NCBI GenBank assembly: GCA_021414085.1
Contig: JAIOPC010000017.1
Coordinates: forward strand, 124,001-188,000
Length of the DNA stretch: 64,000 nucleotides
Source: Actinomycetes bacterium
Lineage (GTDB): Bacteria > Actinomycetota > Acidimicrobiia > Acidimicrobiales > Ilumatobacteraceae
Reading direction: 5' to 3'
Shown: in pieces, positions 50,070-58,863 of the stretch
Layout: the number at the start of each line of letters is the position of its first letter
Position numbering within the stretch: position 1 is the stretch's first letter
Made by a program: the position numbers and the translations under genes
The notes under the pieces: generated by a model
Seen by the model: the letters and a program-made list of their open reading frames with translations, nothing else
What the model was told of the DNA's origin: nothing
The model's database searches: none

Positions 50070-50711
50070 TCAGTCGTTACGTGCGTGCGACACCGAGGCG
50101 GTGGCCGCGATCAAACCGAGCCCGATGAAGACAGTGCCGGCGACCCACCGTTGCACAAAGGGAAGTGTTCGGCCCCGCAAAAGCACTGTGCGCAGGCTGC
50201 TGGCGACCAACGAGTATGTGCCGTCCGTGCAGAACCCGATGCCGACGAACACCAATCCGAGCACCAGTGCTTGCAGTGCCGGCCGGCCACTCTCGGGATG
50301 AATGAACTGCGGCAGAAACGACAAGAAGAAGAGCGCGACCTTTGGGTTCAGCACGTTGACGACGATGCCTTGTGTGAACGCTCGCCGCGGGCTGACGCCG
50401 GGCTGATCGGGGTCGATCGCGGCCGGTGGACGCATCAGCGTGCGTACGCCGACGTACACCAGGTACGCAGCGCCCAGGTACTTCACGGTGCTGAACGCGG
50501 TGGCCGAGGTCGCAAGAACCGCGGAGAGCCCGGCCGCGGCGGCGAGTGCATGTGCGAGGTTGCCAAGCGTGAGACCGGCGACAGCTGCAAGCCCTGCTTC
50601 GCGGCCGTCGCTGACGCTGCGGTTGACGATGTACAACACGGCCGGGCCGGGGATCAGTAACAGCACAATGGACGCGCCAGCGAACGCGAGGATTGTTGCG
50701 GCAGGGGGCAT
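50070..50711 (-). CDS. LysE family translocator
   Basis: LLLIPGPAVLYIVNRSVSDGREAGLAAVAGLTLGN. Confidence 0.9.
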   Translation of the reverse strand: MPPAATILAFAGASIVLLLIPGPAVLYIVNRSVSDGREAGLAAVAGLTLGNLAHALAAAAGLSAVLATSATAFSTVKYLGAAYLVYVGVRTLMRPPAAIDPDQPGVSPRRAFTQGIVVNVLNPKVALFFLSFLPQFIHPESGRPALQALVLGLVFVGIGFCTDGTYSLVASSLRTVLLRGRTLPFVQRWVAGTVFIGLGLIAATASVSHARND

Positions 50712-50716
50712 CGCGG

Positions 50717-51025
50717 TTACTCGCTCGGCTGGTCGCCGAGGCCTTCGTTGAATGCCTTGTACATCTCGTAGATCGACTTGCACGCCTCGCACAATGGCAA
50801 CTGCTTCGGATCGCGCGACGGAACCCAGACATGGCCGCACAGTGCTTCGATCGGCGTGCCATAGATGCGAGCTTCCAGCACCTTGGCCGCCGCATTCTCG
50901 CCGGGGTCGGTCTTCACGATGTGAGCATTGGCTGGCTTGCCGGTCTCGAGCACGTGCTCGGTGTCGAGAGTCGTGCCGGTGGTCGTCTCGGTGATCGTCT
51001 TGGTGATTGTCGCCGGGCTGCTCAC
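50717..51025 (-). CDS. DUF3039 protein
   Basis: ALCGHVWVPSRDPKQLPLCEACKSIYE. Confidence 0.8.
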   Translation of the reverse strand: MSSPATITKTITETTTGTTLDTEHVLETGKPANAHIVKTDPGENAAAKVLEARIYGTPIEALCGHVWVPSRDPKQLPLCEACKSIYEMYKAFNEGLGDQPSE

Positions 51026-51034
51026 ACGGGCAGA

Positions 51035-51934
51035 TTAACCGTCTTCCAGTTCCAGCCCACAGACAGTTTCAACGGCCGCCTTTGGATAATCACTCGGTGC
51101 GTGGTTGCGCGTGAGCGCAAAGAAGATCACGGTGCAAAACCCGGCACTGAGTGCAAGTGCGCCGAGCGAGACCGGAAGGACGACAGCCCAGCCCGCGACG
51201 CGACCGATGACACCGCCGCGCGCGGGTGAGCCTGGCGAGTACAGATCAAACGCCTCTGGAATGGCGGTGACGAGCGCAACGAAACCTGTCACCAACCACA
51301 CGCCGGACCACGCAAACATGTCGGCACCGAACGTCTTGCGAAACGCCTGGTAGGAACGGCGGAAGGCATGGAACATGCCCGACCGATACACGGCCGCGGC
51401 GGGCACTGCGTACGACAGTGCGTAGCCCAATGCGAACGAGGCACCCGTTCGAATGATCGTGTTCAGCGTCGAGGTCTGCGTTGCGCGGTCGAGCCAACCG
51501 AGCACGATTGCCCAGAACAAGAATGCCGGCAAGCGAGGTACGAGGCGACGCCAAACATGACGGCCGCGCTCGCTCACCTCCCCAGTCCATCTCGAGTACA
51601 GCCATGCGGCAACGACGTACTGCACGCACAGAACAATCATCAGCCGAATCGCAATCACTATTGGACGAAAGCGCGCACGCTCGCCCGGTGGTGAGGTCTT
51701 GCTGGCGACCTTCCACAAGATCAGCCCGACGAGACTGCTGATCACGATGCCGATGAGCACGCGCATCAGGAACCGGTCGTGTCGGAGCGTTCTCCATGTT
51801 GCGCGCACGACCGTGAGGCTGTCGCGAACGACACCGCGCTTGCGATGCAGCAAGCGCCGCGCTCGAGTCGGTTCCGAAGATGCTGTTGATTCCTTGCCGC
51901 TGGCCACGAATGTGATCGTATGTCGCAATGGCAC
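51035..51934 (-). CDS. polytopic membrane protein
   Basis: multiple hydrophobic helices. Confidence 0.6.
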   Translation of the reverse strand: MPLRHTITFVASGKESTASSEPTRARRLLHRKRGVVRDSLTVVRATWRTLRHDRFLMRVLIGIVISSLVGLILWKVASKTSPPGERARFRPIVIAIRLMIVLCVQYVVAAWLYSRWTGEVSERGRHVWRRLVPRLPAFLFWAIVLGWLDRATQTSTLNTIIRTGASFALGYALSYAVPAAAVYRSGMFHAFRRSYQAFRKTFGADMFAWSGVWLVTGFVALVTAIPEAFDLYSPGSPARGGVIGRVAGWAVVLPVSLGALALSAGFCTVIFFALTRNHAPSDYPKAAVETVCGLELEDG

Positions 51935-52203
51935 TGCTGATCGATGAACCCCGTTGGTGGTTCAAGGAGCGCTTGTGGTCGCACCTTGTGAGCGACTCAT
52001 CGTTGGACGAGCTACATGCCTTTGCGGAGCAGGCTGGAATTCCGCGCCGCGGCTTTCACGGCGACCACTACGACGTGCCCGAAGACTTCTACGACGCGGT
52101 CGTGGCCCACGGTGCGGTGCCGACGCCGACACGAGAGTTGTTGCGCAAGCTACGCGCTGCCGGCTTGCGGCTCAGCGCCGCGCAGCGACGCTCGACCAGT
52201 TGA
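51928..52203 (+). CDS. DUF4031 protein
   Basis: LIDEPRWWFKERLWSHLVSDSSLDELHAFAEQAGIPRRGFHGDHYDVPE. Confidence 0.85.
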   Translation: MALLIDEPRWWFKERLWSHLVSDSSLDELHAFAEQAGIPRRGFHGDHYDVPEDFYDAVVAHGAVPTPTRELLRKLRAAGLRLSAAQRRSTS

Positions 52204-52629
52204 GTGGTCGGCCCGTAGCTGCTTCCAGCGCTCCGGCTCGCCAAGCAAATCGCGTGGGCATTGCACGCCCGCCTCGGTGATGATGAACCACTCGATCAGT
52301 GTGACGCCGTACGCCGCGGCAAGAGTGCTGGCTTCCATCCAGCGGTCGAGATCGCCCGGCAGCAGGCAGCCGCCGGGCCGCACCGATGCGACCACCAACG
52401 AGGTCGCGCGGTCGATTCGTTCGGCTGCGCGCGCCATGCACTCGGTCACCGGCAGCACGGAGTCGGCATCGACCGTGCCCGACACAATCGTGATGACGCC
52501 ACCTTGGCCGTGGGCATCGAGTACGAACGCGAGCGTCTCGGCTTGGAGTGGATTGGTGGTGGCGAGGAACAACACGCGCAGCGCATCGGCTGCGCAGCGC
52601 ACTGGTGCTGGAACTTTGAGGTTGGACAT
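52150..52629 (-). CDS. hypothetical protein (possible JAB/RadC-like fold)
   Basis: intact ORF; fold suggestion is weak. Confidence 0.5.
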   Translation of the reverse strand: MSNLKVPAPVRCAADALRVLFLATTNPLQAETLAFVLDAHGQGGVITIVSGTVDADSVLPVTECMARAAERIDRATSLVVASVRPGGCLLPGDLDRWMEASTLAAAYGVTLIEWFIITEAGVQCPRDLLGEPERWKQLRADHSTGRASLRGAEPQAGSA

Positions 52630-52734
52630 GGCAAGGCCTCCGCGGTGTGCATTTCTTGAACCGGGGGAAGCCGTTCAAGTGCACCGTACGAAGGGGGTCT
52701 CACGCGGTTCGACAAGCTTCGCTACGCTCTCGCC

Positions 52735-53088
52735 ATGGCTCAAGTCACGATCTACCACAACCCGCATTGAAACTCTTCCAGCAATGCCGTGCGCATTGCA
52801 GAGGAACTGGGCGTCGATGCCGAAATCGTGCTGTACATCAAGACGCCTCCAGACGAGGCAACGCTGCGCGGCATCATCGCCAAGTTGGAAGATCCGGTCA
52901 CCGATCTCGTACGCCGCGACAGTCTGTGGAAGAAGCTAGGCCTCACCGATAAGGACGCGAAGACTGAGGATCAGGTAGTGAAGCTGTTGTTGAAGCACAA
53001 ACAGCTACTGCAGCGTCCGGTTGTGGTGACGAAGAAGAAGGCGATTATCGGACGCCCGAAAGAGCGCGTCACGAAGTTGCTCAGCTAG
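52735..53088 (+). CDS. arsC: selenocysteine-containing ArsC-family (arsenate reductase-like) protein; in-frame TGA at 52768-52770 read as Sec
   Basis: ATG-GCT-CAA-GTC-ACG-ATC-TAC-CAC-AAC-CCG-CAT-TGA-AAC... = MAQVTIYHNPH-U-NSSSNAVRIAEELG...LVRRD...QRPVVV...IGRPKE; TGA falls at residue 12, the catalytic Cys position of ArsC. Confidence 0.85.
52776..52806 (+). promoter_or_regulatory. putative bacterial SECIS element
   Basis: perfect 7-bp stem GCAATGC(52781-52787)/GCATTGC(52793-52799), loop CGTGC with G at second position and GU; 4-bp outer TTCC/GGAA helix; apical loop 18 nt after the UGA. Confidence 0.75.
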
Positions 53089-53348
53089 CGGCGTCGTTTG
53101 CCGGCACCGAGTGCCTGCAGTACCAGCAGTAGCAACACCGCGCCGAGCGCGGCGACGAGAATCGATCGCACGTCGAGGGCGTCGTTGAACCCGCGCTTGC
53201 CAGCGGCCTGCATCAGCGCACCACCGATGAGCGCACCGAGCACGCCCACGGCGATCGTGTACAGGCAGCCCGCTTTGTCGTCGCGCACGATCCAACGCGC
53301 CAGTAATCCGGCCAGAAATCCGACGACGATCCACGCAAGCAGGTTCAT
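53085..53348 (-). CDS. GlsB/YeaQ/YmgE family membrane protein
   Basis: GFLAGLLARWIV...GCLYTIAVGVLGALIGG. Confidence 0.85.
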   Translation of the reverse strand: MNLLAWIVVGFLAGLLARWIVRDDKAGCLYTIAVGVLGALIGGALMQAAGKRGFNDALDVRSILVAALGAVLLLLVLQALGAGKRRR

Positions 53349-53357
53349 GTCGACACG

Positions 53358-54068
53358 CTATGCGCGATCGAAGATGAGCACGAACTCCAACAAGCCGTTG
53401 TCTTCGGTGGTGACGCTTGCGAAGGATGGGTTCGGGATGTCGTAGTCGGCGAAGACGATTGGAATCTGCCCGAGCACACCGACACGTCCCGACTGGATCG
53501 TCGCTTCTACGTCGAAGGTGACGGACCTCGTCACACCATGCAATGTCAGGTCACCCGTCGTCGTCGCAGTGATGGTGGTTCCATCGGCGGGAACCTCGCC
53601 GAACTCGATTGGCGCGGTCAACACCATCGTCGCGGTGGGGAATTCGGTGACCTCCATGATGCGCTTCTTGAACTGGTTGTCGCGCCTGCTCTCGTCGCTT
53701 GAGAAGGTTGTCATGTCGACGGTGAACTCGCCGGCGGTGACGCGCGTGCCCTCGACGTTGAAGTTGCCGATGACCTCGGTGGTGCGGCCGTTGGCAGTTG
53801 TGTTGAACCCGTTGATACTTTCGTCGACGCGATAGCCGACCTCGGAGCCCTCTGAGATTGCCCACGCTCCATCGACACCGTCTGTCGACCCGGGCGTCGC
53901 GTCAGTCGTGCCGCCTGCGATCGTGGTCGTCAGTCGGTCCTTGACGTCATTGGAGTCGAACTCGTCGTCGGCCTTGTTGATCACCTTGGCGTAGATGAAC
54001 GACGCCGCGAGAACGAGCACGACGAGGCTGACGAGTACGACAACGAACTTCTTCCAATGCTTGAGCAT
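53358..54068 (-). CDS. YceI family protein
   Basis: GAWAISEGSEVGYRVDES...LTLHGVTRSVTFDVEATI. Confidence 0.9.
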   Translation of the reverse strand: MLKHWKKFVVVLVSLVVLVLAASFIYAKVINKADDEFDSNDVKDRLTTTIAGGTTDATPGSTDGVDGAWAISEGSEVGYRVDESINGFNTTANGRTTEVIGNFNVEGTRVTAGEFTVDMTTFSSDESRRDNQFKKRIMEVTEFPTATMVLTAPIEFGEVPADGTTITATTTGDLTLHGVTRSVTFDVEATIQSGRVGVLGQIPIVFADYDIPNPSFASVTTEDNGLLEFVLIFDRA

Positions 54069-54135
54069 GGGCGAGATACTTGCACACGCAATCATTGGTT
54101 TACCGTCGGCCACTCGCACCGGCAAGACTGGGCGC

Positions 54136-55578
54136 ATGAATGTCACCGTGTTGATCTCCCGCAGCGTCCCGACCAAAGTCGATGCCATCGGCGTTCCCGT
54201 AGCCACGGCCGGTGCCGTGCCTCGTTCGCTTGGCCTGAGTCGGGCCGCGCTTGAGAAGGCGGGCTTCGACGGAACAGCGGGACAAACGCTGGTACTGCCC
54301 AATGCCACCGGGCCGGCACAGATCGCAGTTGGCATCGGCAAACCTGGTTCGCTGACGACAAATGTGCTGCGCAACGCCGCGGCCGCTGTTGTTCGGGCTG
54401 CGGGCAAGCGTGCGACCGTTGCGACGACCTTGGCCGATCTTCCTGGTGTCGATGCCACGAAGGCGGCGCAAGCTGTGGTCGAAGGGGCGCTGCTCGCCGC
54501 CTATCGATTCGCCGGCATCAAGAAGGAGCCCAACAAGAGTGCGCTCACTCAGCTCACACTCGTCGTCGGCCAGGCGCGCAGCAACGGCGCTCGCATCGGC
54601 AGCGACCGCGGGCAAGCGACGGCCACGGCGGCGTACCTTGCGCGCGATCTCGCCAACACACCCGCTGGCCACATGGCCGCGCGACACATCGCCGAGAAGG
54701 CTGTGGAGCTCGGCAGCGCCAGCGGATTGACGGTTGAGGTGTTCGACCGCGATCAGTTGCTCGAGATGGGCTGCGGCGGCATGGTGGGCGTCAACGCTGG
54801 CAGCAGCGAGCCGCCGCGCATGGTTCGTCTCACTTACACGCCGCGCAATCCGGTCGGCCATCTCGTGATGGTCGGCAAGGGCGTGATGTTCGATTCCGGC
54901 GGGCTGAGCCTGAAGCCCAGCGACGGCATGCTGGCGATGAAGATGGACATGAGCGGCGCCGCCGCGGTCTTGTCGTCAATGAGCAAGTTGAAGGCGCTGC
55001 ACTGCAAGGCGAAGGTCACGGGTTATCTGATGTGCACCGACAACATGACTGGTGGCGCCGCCACCAAGCTTGGCGACGTGCTGACGTTTCGCAACGGCAA
55101 GACCGCCGAGATTCAGAACACCGATGCTGAGGGCCGACTGGTCCTTGCCGACGGATTGTCACTCGCGGTCGAAGACAAGCCCGACGCGATTGTCGACATC
55201 GCAACCCTGACCGGCGCATGCATGGTTGCACTTGGCACAAAGCTCGCGGGCGTTATCGGCAACAACCAAGGCTTCATCGACAAGGTGCAGGCGGCGGCCG
55301 CGGCTACTGACGAGCGCGTATGGCAGTTGCCGCTCGAGCAGGCCTATCGCAAGTTGCTGGACAGCAACGTCGCGGACATGCGCAACATCGGCGGCCCGCA
55401 TGGCGGAGCGATTACAGCGTCGCTGTTCCTGTCGGAGTTCGTCGGCGATGTGCCGTGGGCGCACCTCGACATTGCTGGCCCGATGTCGGTCGATGCCGAC
55501 GACGGCTGGTTGTCGAAAGGTGCCACGGGCTTCGGCGCCCGCCTGCTGATCGACTTGGCGCTCAACTTCAAGAAGTAA
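54136..55578 (+). CDS. pepA: leucyl aminopeptidase
   Basis: GKGVMFDSGGLSLKP, MSGAAAVLSSM, NTDAEGRLVLADGL. Confidence 0.95.
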   Translation: MNVTVLISRSVPTKVDAIGVPVATAGAVPRSLGLSRAALEKAGFDGTAGQTLVLPNATGPAQIAVGIGKPGSLTTNVLRNAAAAVVRAAGKRATVATTLADLPGVDATKAAQAVVEGALLAAYRFAGIKKEPNKSALTQLTLVVGQARSNGARIGSDRGQATATAAYLARDLANTPAGHMAARHIAEKAVELGSASGLTVEVFDRDQLLEMGCGGMVGVNAGSSEPPRMVRLTYTPRNPVGHLVMVGKGVMFDSGGLSLKPSDGMLAMKMDMSGAAAVLSSMSKLKALHCKAKVTGYLMCTDNMTGGAATKLGDVLTFRNGKTAEIQNTDAEGRLVLADGLSLAVEDKPDAIVDIATLTGACMVALGTKLAGVIGNNQGFIDKVQAAAAATDERVWQLPLEQAYRKLLDSNVADMRNIGGPHGGAITASLFLSEFVGDVPWAHLDIAGPMSVDADDGWLSKGATGFGARLLIDLALNFKK

Positions 55579-55583
55579 AGCGC

Positions 55584-55658
55584 TCAGATCCACCATGCCA
55601 GGCGGTTGTTGCGATCTAGAGCGATCAAGGCACCGGTATCAAGAACAAGTGCGGTCAT
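55584..55658 (-). pseudogene. truncated VapC/PIN toxin remnant
   Basis: MTALVLDTGALIALDRNNRLAWWI*; start overlaps antitoxin stop (ATGA). Confidence 0.75.
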
Positions 55659-55900
55659 CCGTGGAGCAGCGCATCCGCCACGGCGAGCTCGCCTTTGGTA
55701 AATGCACCGTGCTTGCGTTCCCATTCCTTGATGACTGTGCCAAGACCTCTAGTCGACAGTCGGTGACGGGCGGCTTCGGCTATCCAGGATGAGACGTTCT
55801 CTGCGTCGGCTTCGGCTGCGACGCGAATCGCTTCAGCGAGATCAGCGTCTAGCGAGATGGTCAGTCGTTCCACGGCCATCAGGACATCATATTTCTTCAT
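55655..55900 (-). CDS. RHH/VapB-like antitoxin, orphaned
   Basis: MAVERLTISLDADLAEAIRVAAEADAENVSSWIAEAARHRL. Confidence 0.75.
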   Translation of the reverse strand: MKKYDVLMAVERLTISLDADLAEAIRVAAEADAENVSSWIAEAARHRLSTRGLGTVIKEWERKHGAFTKGELAVADALLHG

Positions 55901-56325
55901 ACTGTCGGCGACCAGGTCAAGGAGATCGCTTCTGCTGCCGCTGCGGGCGACACGCCGACGGCGAGTAGGTGTCGCTCGACGCTTTCCGGATCGTCGCCCG
56001 CACTCATCATCACCTCGGCGAGTGTTCGTCCGCGCTGCAACTCGGTCAGCGTGAACTCGCGTGTTTGCCACTGGTAGTGCATTGCGCGCAGCGAGTCGGG
56101 CATGCGCGCCAGGTGGCGGCCCGCGACCGGTGGAACTTTGCGACGCACTGCCAGGCCACCGGGAACTGGCTGCGACACGCCGAACAACACGCAACGCTGC
56201 AACGCCTTGGTAAACGAGTTGGACGTGCCAATCCCATAGGCAAGGCCGAGCATGCCTGCCGTCTCACTGAGATCCATCTCGTAACCCAAGGGATAGCGGT
56301 CGAGCCCGGTGACCATTCGACGCAA
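55897..56325 (-). CDS. hypothetical protein
   Basis: 142-aa ORF abutting the antitoxin gene. Confidence 0.5.
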   Translation of the reverse strand: MRRMVTGLDRYPLGYEMDLSETAGMLGLAYGIGTSNSFTKALQRCVLFGVSQPVPGGLAVRRKVPPVAGRHLARMPDSLRAMHYQWQTREFTLTELQRGRTLAEVMMSAGDDPESVERHLLAVGVSPAAAAEAISLTWSPTV

Positions 56326-56351
56326 CGCCCACGTGGCCGTCGGGGCTAGTA

Positions 56352-57959
56352 TTGCATTCTATGCAGAAGATAACTCAGAAGACAGCACAGAAGTCAGCAA
56401 CAGCGCAGAAATCAGCTCAGACGTCAATAGCAGCTCGTAAGACAGCAGCTGTACAGAAATCAGTTCAGAAGTCAGCAGCAGCACAGAAATCAGCTCACAA
56501 GTCAGCAGCGACGCACAAGTCATTGACGACGCAAGCGCACAAGACAGCGACGACGCAAGCGCGTCGAGCAGGCATCTATGTGCGAATTTCGCAGGACCGA
56601 GATGGCATCAGCGATTCACCCGTCCGACAAGCAGATGACTGCCGTGCACTCTGTCAGCGAAATGGCTGGGAGGTTATTGATGTGTACCCGGACCGCGACA
56701 TCAGTGCCTACGCGAACAAGAATCGCCCAGAGTACGAGCGGCTACTCGCGGATCTTGAACGCGGGCGGATCAACGCCGTAGTTGTTTGGAAGTTGGATCG
56801 CCTTACAAGGCGATTCACCAAGATTGGCGAGGTTGTCCAGGTGCTTGAGAGAACTGGATCAGTCCTCGTGTCAGTGTCCGAGCCGATGATTGACACCAGC
56901 AACGGTATGGGGAAGGGCTGGTTGGGCATGATGGCGGGGATGGCTGAGTCTGAGAGTGACGCCACCAGTCTTCGCGTTCGACGAGCAGTAGAGGCATCGA
57001 TTGCGAGGGGCGATGTGCCAACCGGGGGATCGCGGTGCTTTGGCTACTCGAAAGAGGGCGAGGTGCTGCCGGACGAGGCGAAAGTACTTCGGCGAATGGT
57101 GAAGTTGTTCCTCGGCGGTACGAACTTCAGGCAGATTGCTAAGCGATTCAATGAGGAGGGTCTACGCACCAGTCGTGGCGGTCTGTGGAGTTCGGCCACG
57201 GTTGGGCAACTTCTCAGGTCGCCTCGTATTGGCGGTTATCGCCTGTCGGCGGATAAGAGCGAGCTTGTCGCCGGAAACTGGAAGGCAATCGTCGACGAGG
57301 CAGATTTCGCTGAACTGCGAAGGGCTGTTGCCAATGTCAGTCCGGGGCGCTCGAACGAGGTTGCCCACGTACTCACAGGGATCACCGTGTGCGGGAAGTG
57401 CGGGTGCCGCATGTATGTAGGCAAGTGGCGAATGCCGCATGCCAACCATCGTGTATTCCGGAAGCTCGCGTGCGTGAAGGACGTTGAACGCAAGAACTGT
57501 GGCGGAGTGTCGGCCAGTCTTGATGCGGTCAACGCGCTAGTGAGGTTCGAACTCGGTGGTCACGTAATTCGCCTAAACAAGAAGTCGCGTAAGGGTCAGA
57601 ACGTGACGGCGCTCAAGACTAAATTGCAGACATTCGAGTCACGTAAAGCAGATCTAGTGAAGGCGCGATACGTCGAACAGTCAATCGACGACGCGTCGTA
57701 TCGTGCAGCGAAGACCGAACTGGATTCGCGAATTCTGCAGTTGGAGTCGTTGATCACTAAGGACAACCACGGCCAGTCGACGTTGTTGGCGATGAAGGTC
57801 TCCGACATCAACAAGTGGTGGGAAGAGACAACGATCCGTGACCAGCGAGCGTTCGTTCGTGGATACATCGAACGAATCATCATTCATCCTGCAAAACGTC
57901 GCGGAGGGAACGTGTTCGACGATGACAGAGTCGAAATCATCTGGAAGCCTGCCGACTAG
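56352..57959 (+). CDS. large serine recombinase with repetitive Lys/Gln/Ser/Ala N-terminal tail
   Basis: GIYVRISQDRDGISDSPVRQADDCRALC, VVVWKLDRLTRR, recombinase domain and CGKCGCRMY zinc ribbon. Confidence 0.9.
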   Translation: MHSMQKITQKTAQKSATAQKSAQTSIAARKTAAVQKSVQKSAAAQKSAHKSAATHKSLTTQAHKTATTQARRAGIYVRISQDRDGISDSPVRQADDCRALCQRNGWEVIDVYPDRDISAYANKNRPEYERLLADLERGRINAVVVWKLDRLTRRFTKIGEVVQVLERTGSVLVSVSEPMIDTSNGMGKGWLGMMAGMAESESDATSLRVRRAVEASIARGDVPTGGSRCFGYSKEGEVLPDEAKVLRRMVKLFLGGTNFRQIAKRFNEEGLRTSRGGLWSSATVGQLLRSPRIGGYRLSADKSELVAGNWKAIVDEADFAELRRAVANVSPGRSNEVAHVLTGITVCGKCGCRMYVGKWRMPHANHRVFRKLACVKDVERKNCGGVSASLDAVNALVRFELGGHVIRLNKKSRKGQNVTALKTKLQTFESRKADLVKARYVEQSIDDASYRAAKTELDSRILQLESLITKDNHGQSTLLAMKVSDINKWWEETTIRDQRAFVRGYIERIIIHPAKRRGGNVFDDDRVEIIWKPAD

Positions 57960-57971
57960 CGTCGTCAGGTA

Positions 57972-58478
57972 GTGACTGCAGTTAGCTTCCTCGTTCAGAC
58001 AGTTGCGAGCGTCAGCATCGCTCTGTTGGTAGTCGCTGTTGGCTTCGTCCTGAACGTCTCGGCTGAGCATCGCAAGTGGTTGCGGCAAGCCCGACTAGAG
58101 CTGTATTCCGAGTTCATCGAGAAAGTTCGAATGTTCGACAGGCGGGCAAAGCGAGTGGCCCTGTGGTGGCGTCCGGGTGAACACCCAGACAAACGAATCG
58201 CTGCTCTGCAGAATGAGCAAGTCGCAATCGCTCAGTTGTATGAGCGCATCAGACTGGTCGGCTCGAAGAACCGAGCCTCGGAGGCAGAGACGATCACCCA
58301 GATCGTGGGCAAGATCGTCTACGTCGACGAGGAGGAGCATGGGGCACTTGCCTTCATCGAGCCGGATTCGACGCTCGTCGACGTCCACATCGAGACCTTC
58401 TCCTCGGGTGCTCGAGCGGACCTGAAAGCGGACGGCATGTCGCGGTTCTATCGTTGGCGACAGCGCCGAGGAAATTGA
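57972..58478 (+). CDS. membrane-anchored hypothetical protein
   Basis: N-terminal TM then charged helical region. Confidence 0.55.
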   Translation: MTAVSFLVQTVASVSIALLVVAVGFVLNVSAEHRKWLRQARLELYSEFIEKVRMFDRRAKRVALWWRPGEHPDKRIAALQNEQVAIAQLYERIRLVGSKNRASEAETITQIVGKIVYVDEEEHGALAFIEPDSTLVDVHIETFSSGARADLKADGMSRFYRWRQRRGN

Positions 58479-58523
58479 CCGCTCATCTGCGTCATATCCG
58501 GTCGCTTCGGACGTCTTGTCTGT

Positions 58524-58721
58524 ATGAGATGCACCCAATGTTCGTCGCCTGCGGATCTCGTGTTCTGCGATCACTTTCTGTGTCGGAAGTGCATGGAAGC
58601 CGTCAGCCGAAAACTCCTAGCGGTAGTGAGGAGTCAGGAATCTGAAGCTCAGTTCATTGCGGACGTGAGGTCCCGGTACAGCAAGTGCAAACGGAGAACG
58701 GGGCGGCGGCCGCCGATGTAG
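58524..58721 (+). CDS. possible small zinc-finger protein
   Basis: MRCTQCSSPADLVFCDHFLCRKCM Cys/His pattern. Confidence 0.4.
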   Translation: MRCTQCSSPADLVFCDHFLCRKCMEAVSRKLLAVVRSQESEAQFIADVRSRYSKCKRRTGRRPPM

Positions 58722-58863
58722 CCCGAATCCGAGCAGAGAAGCGCGTGCTGATGAGGCCGTTGAAGGCGCGCTCGTCTGTACAAGCACTTCAACCCGGCTT
58801 CCTCCGCGCACCCTTGTGTCACGATCGCAAGATGTTGGAAAACGAACGCATCGGTTGAGACCT

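Noticed and set aside
52016-52939. 307-aa + strand ORF overlapping DUF4031, hypothetical and arsC genes
   Set aside because: Ser/Arg/Thr-rich out-of-frame translation typical of high-GC shadow ORFs; conflicts with better supported genes.
52789-53088. ORF track call with GTG start (MRIAEELG...) as the complete gene
   Set aside because: Lacks the ArsC active-site strand and motif, which are encoded in frame directly upstream across the TGA.
55584-55658. TGA after LAWWI in the VapC remnant as a second Sec codon
   Set aside because: Downstream frame is antisense pepA with no PIN homology, so it is a truncation, not recoding.
56360-56570. Repeats at recombinase 5' end as a CRISPR array
   Set aside because: Imperfect short codon-level repeats without spacer structure, continuous with the coding frame.
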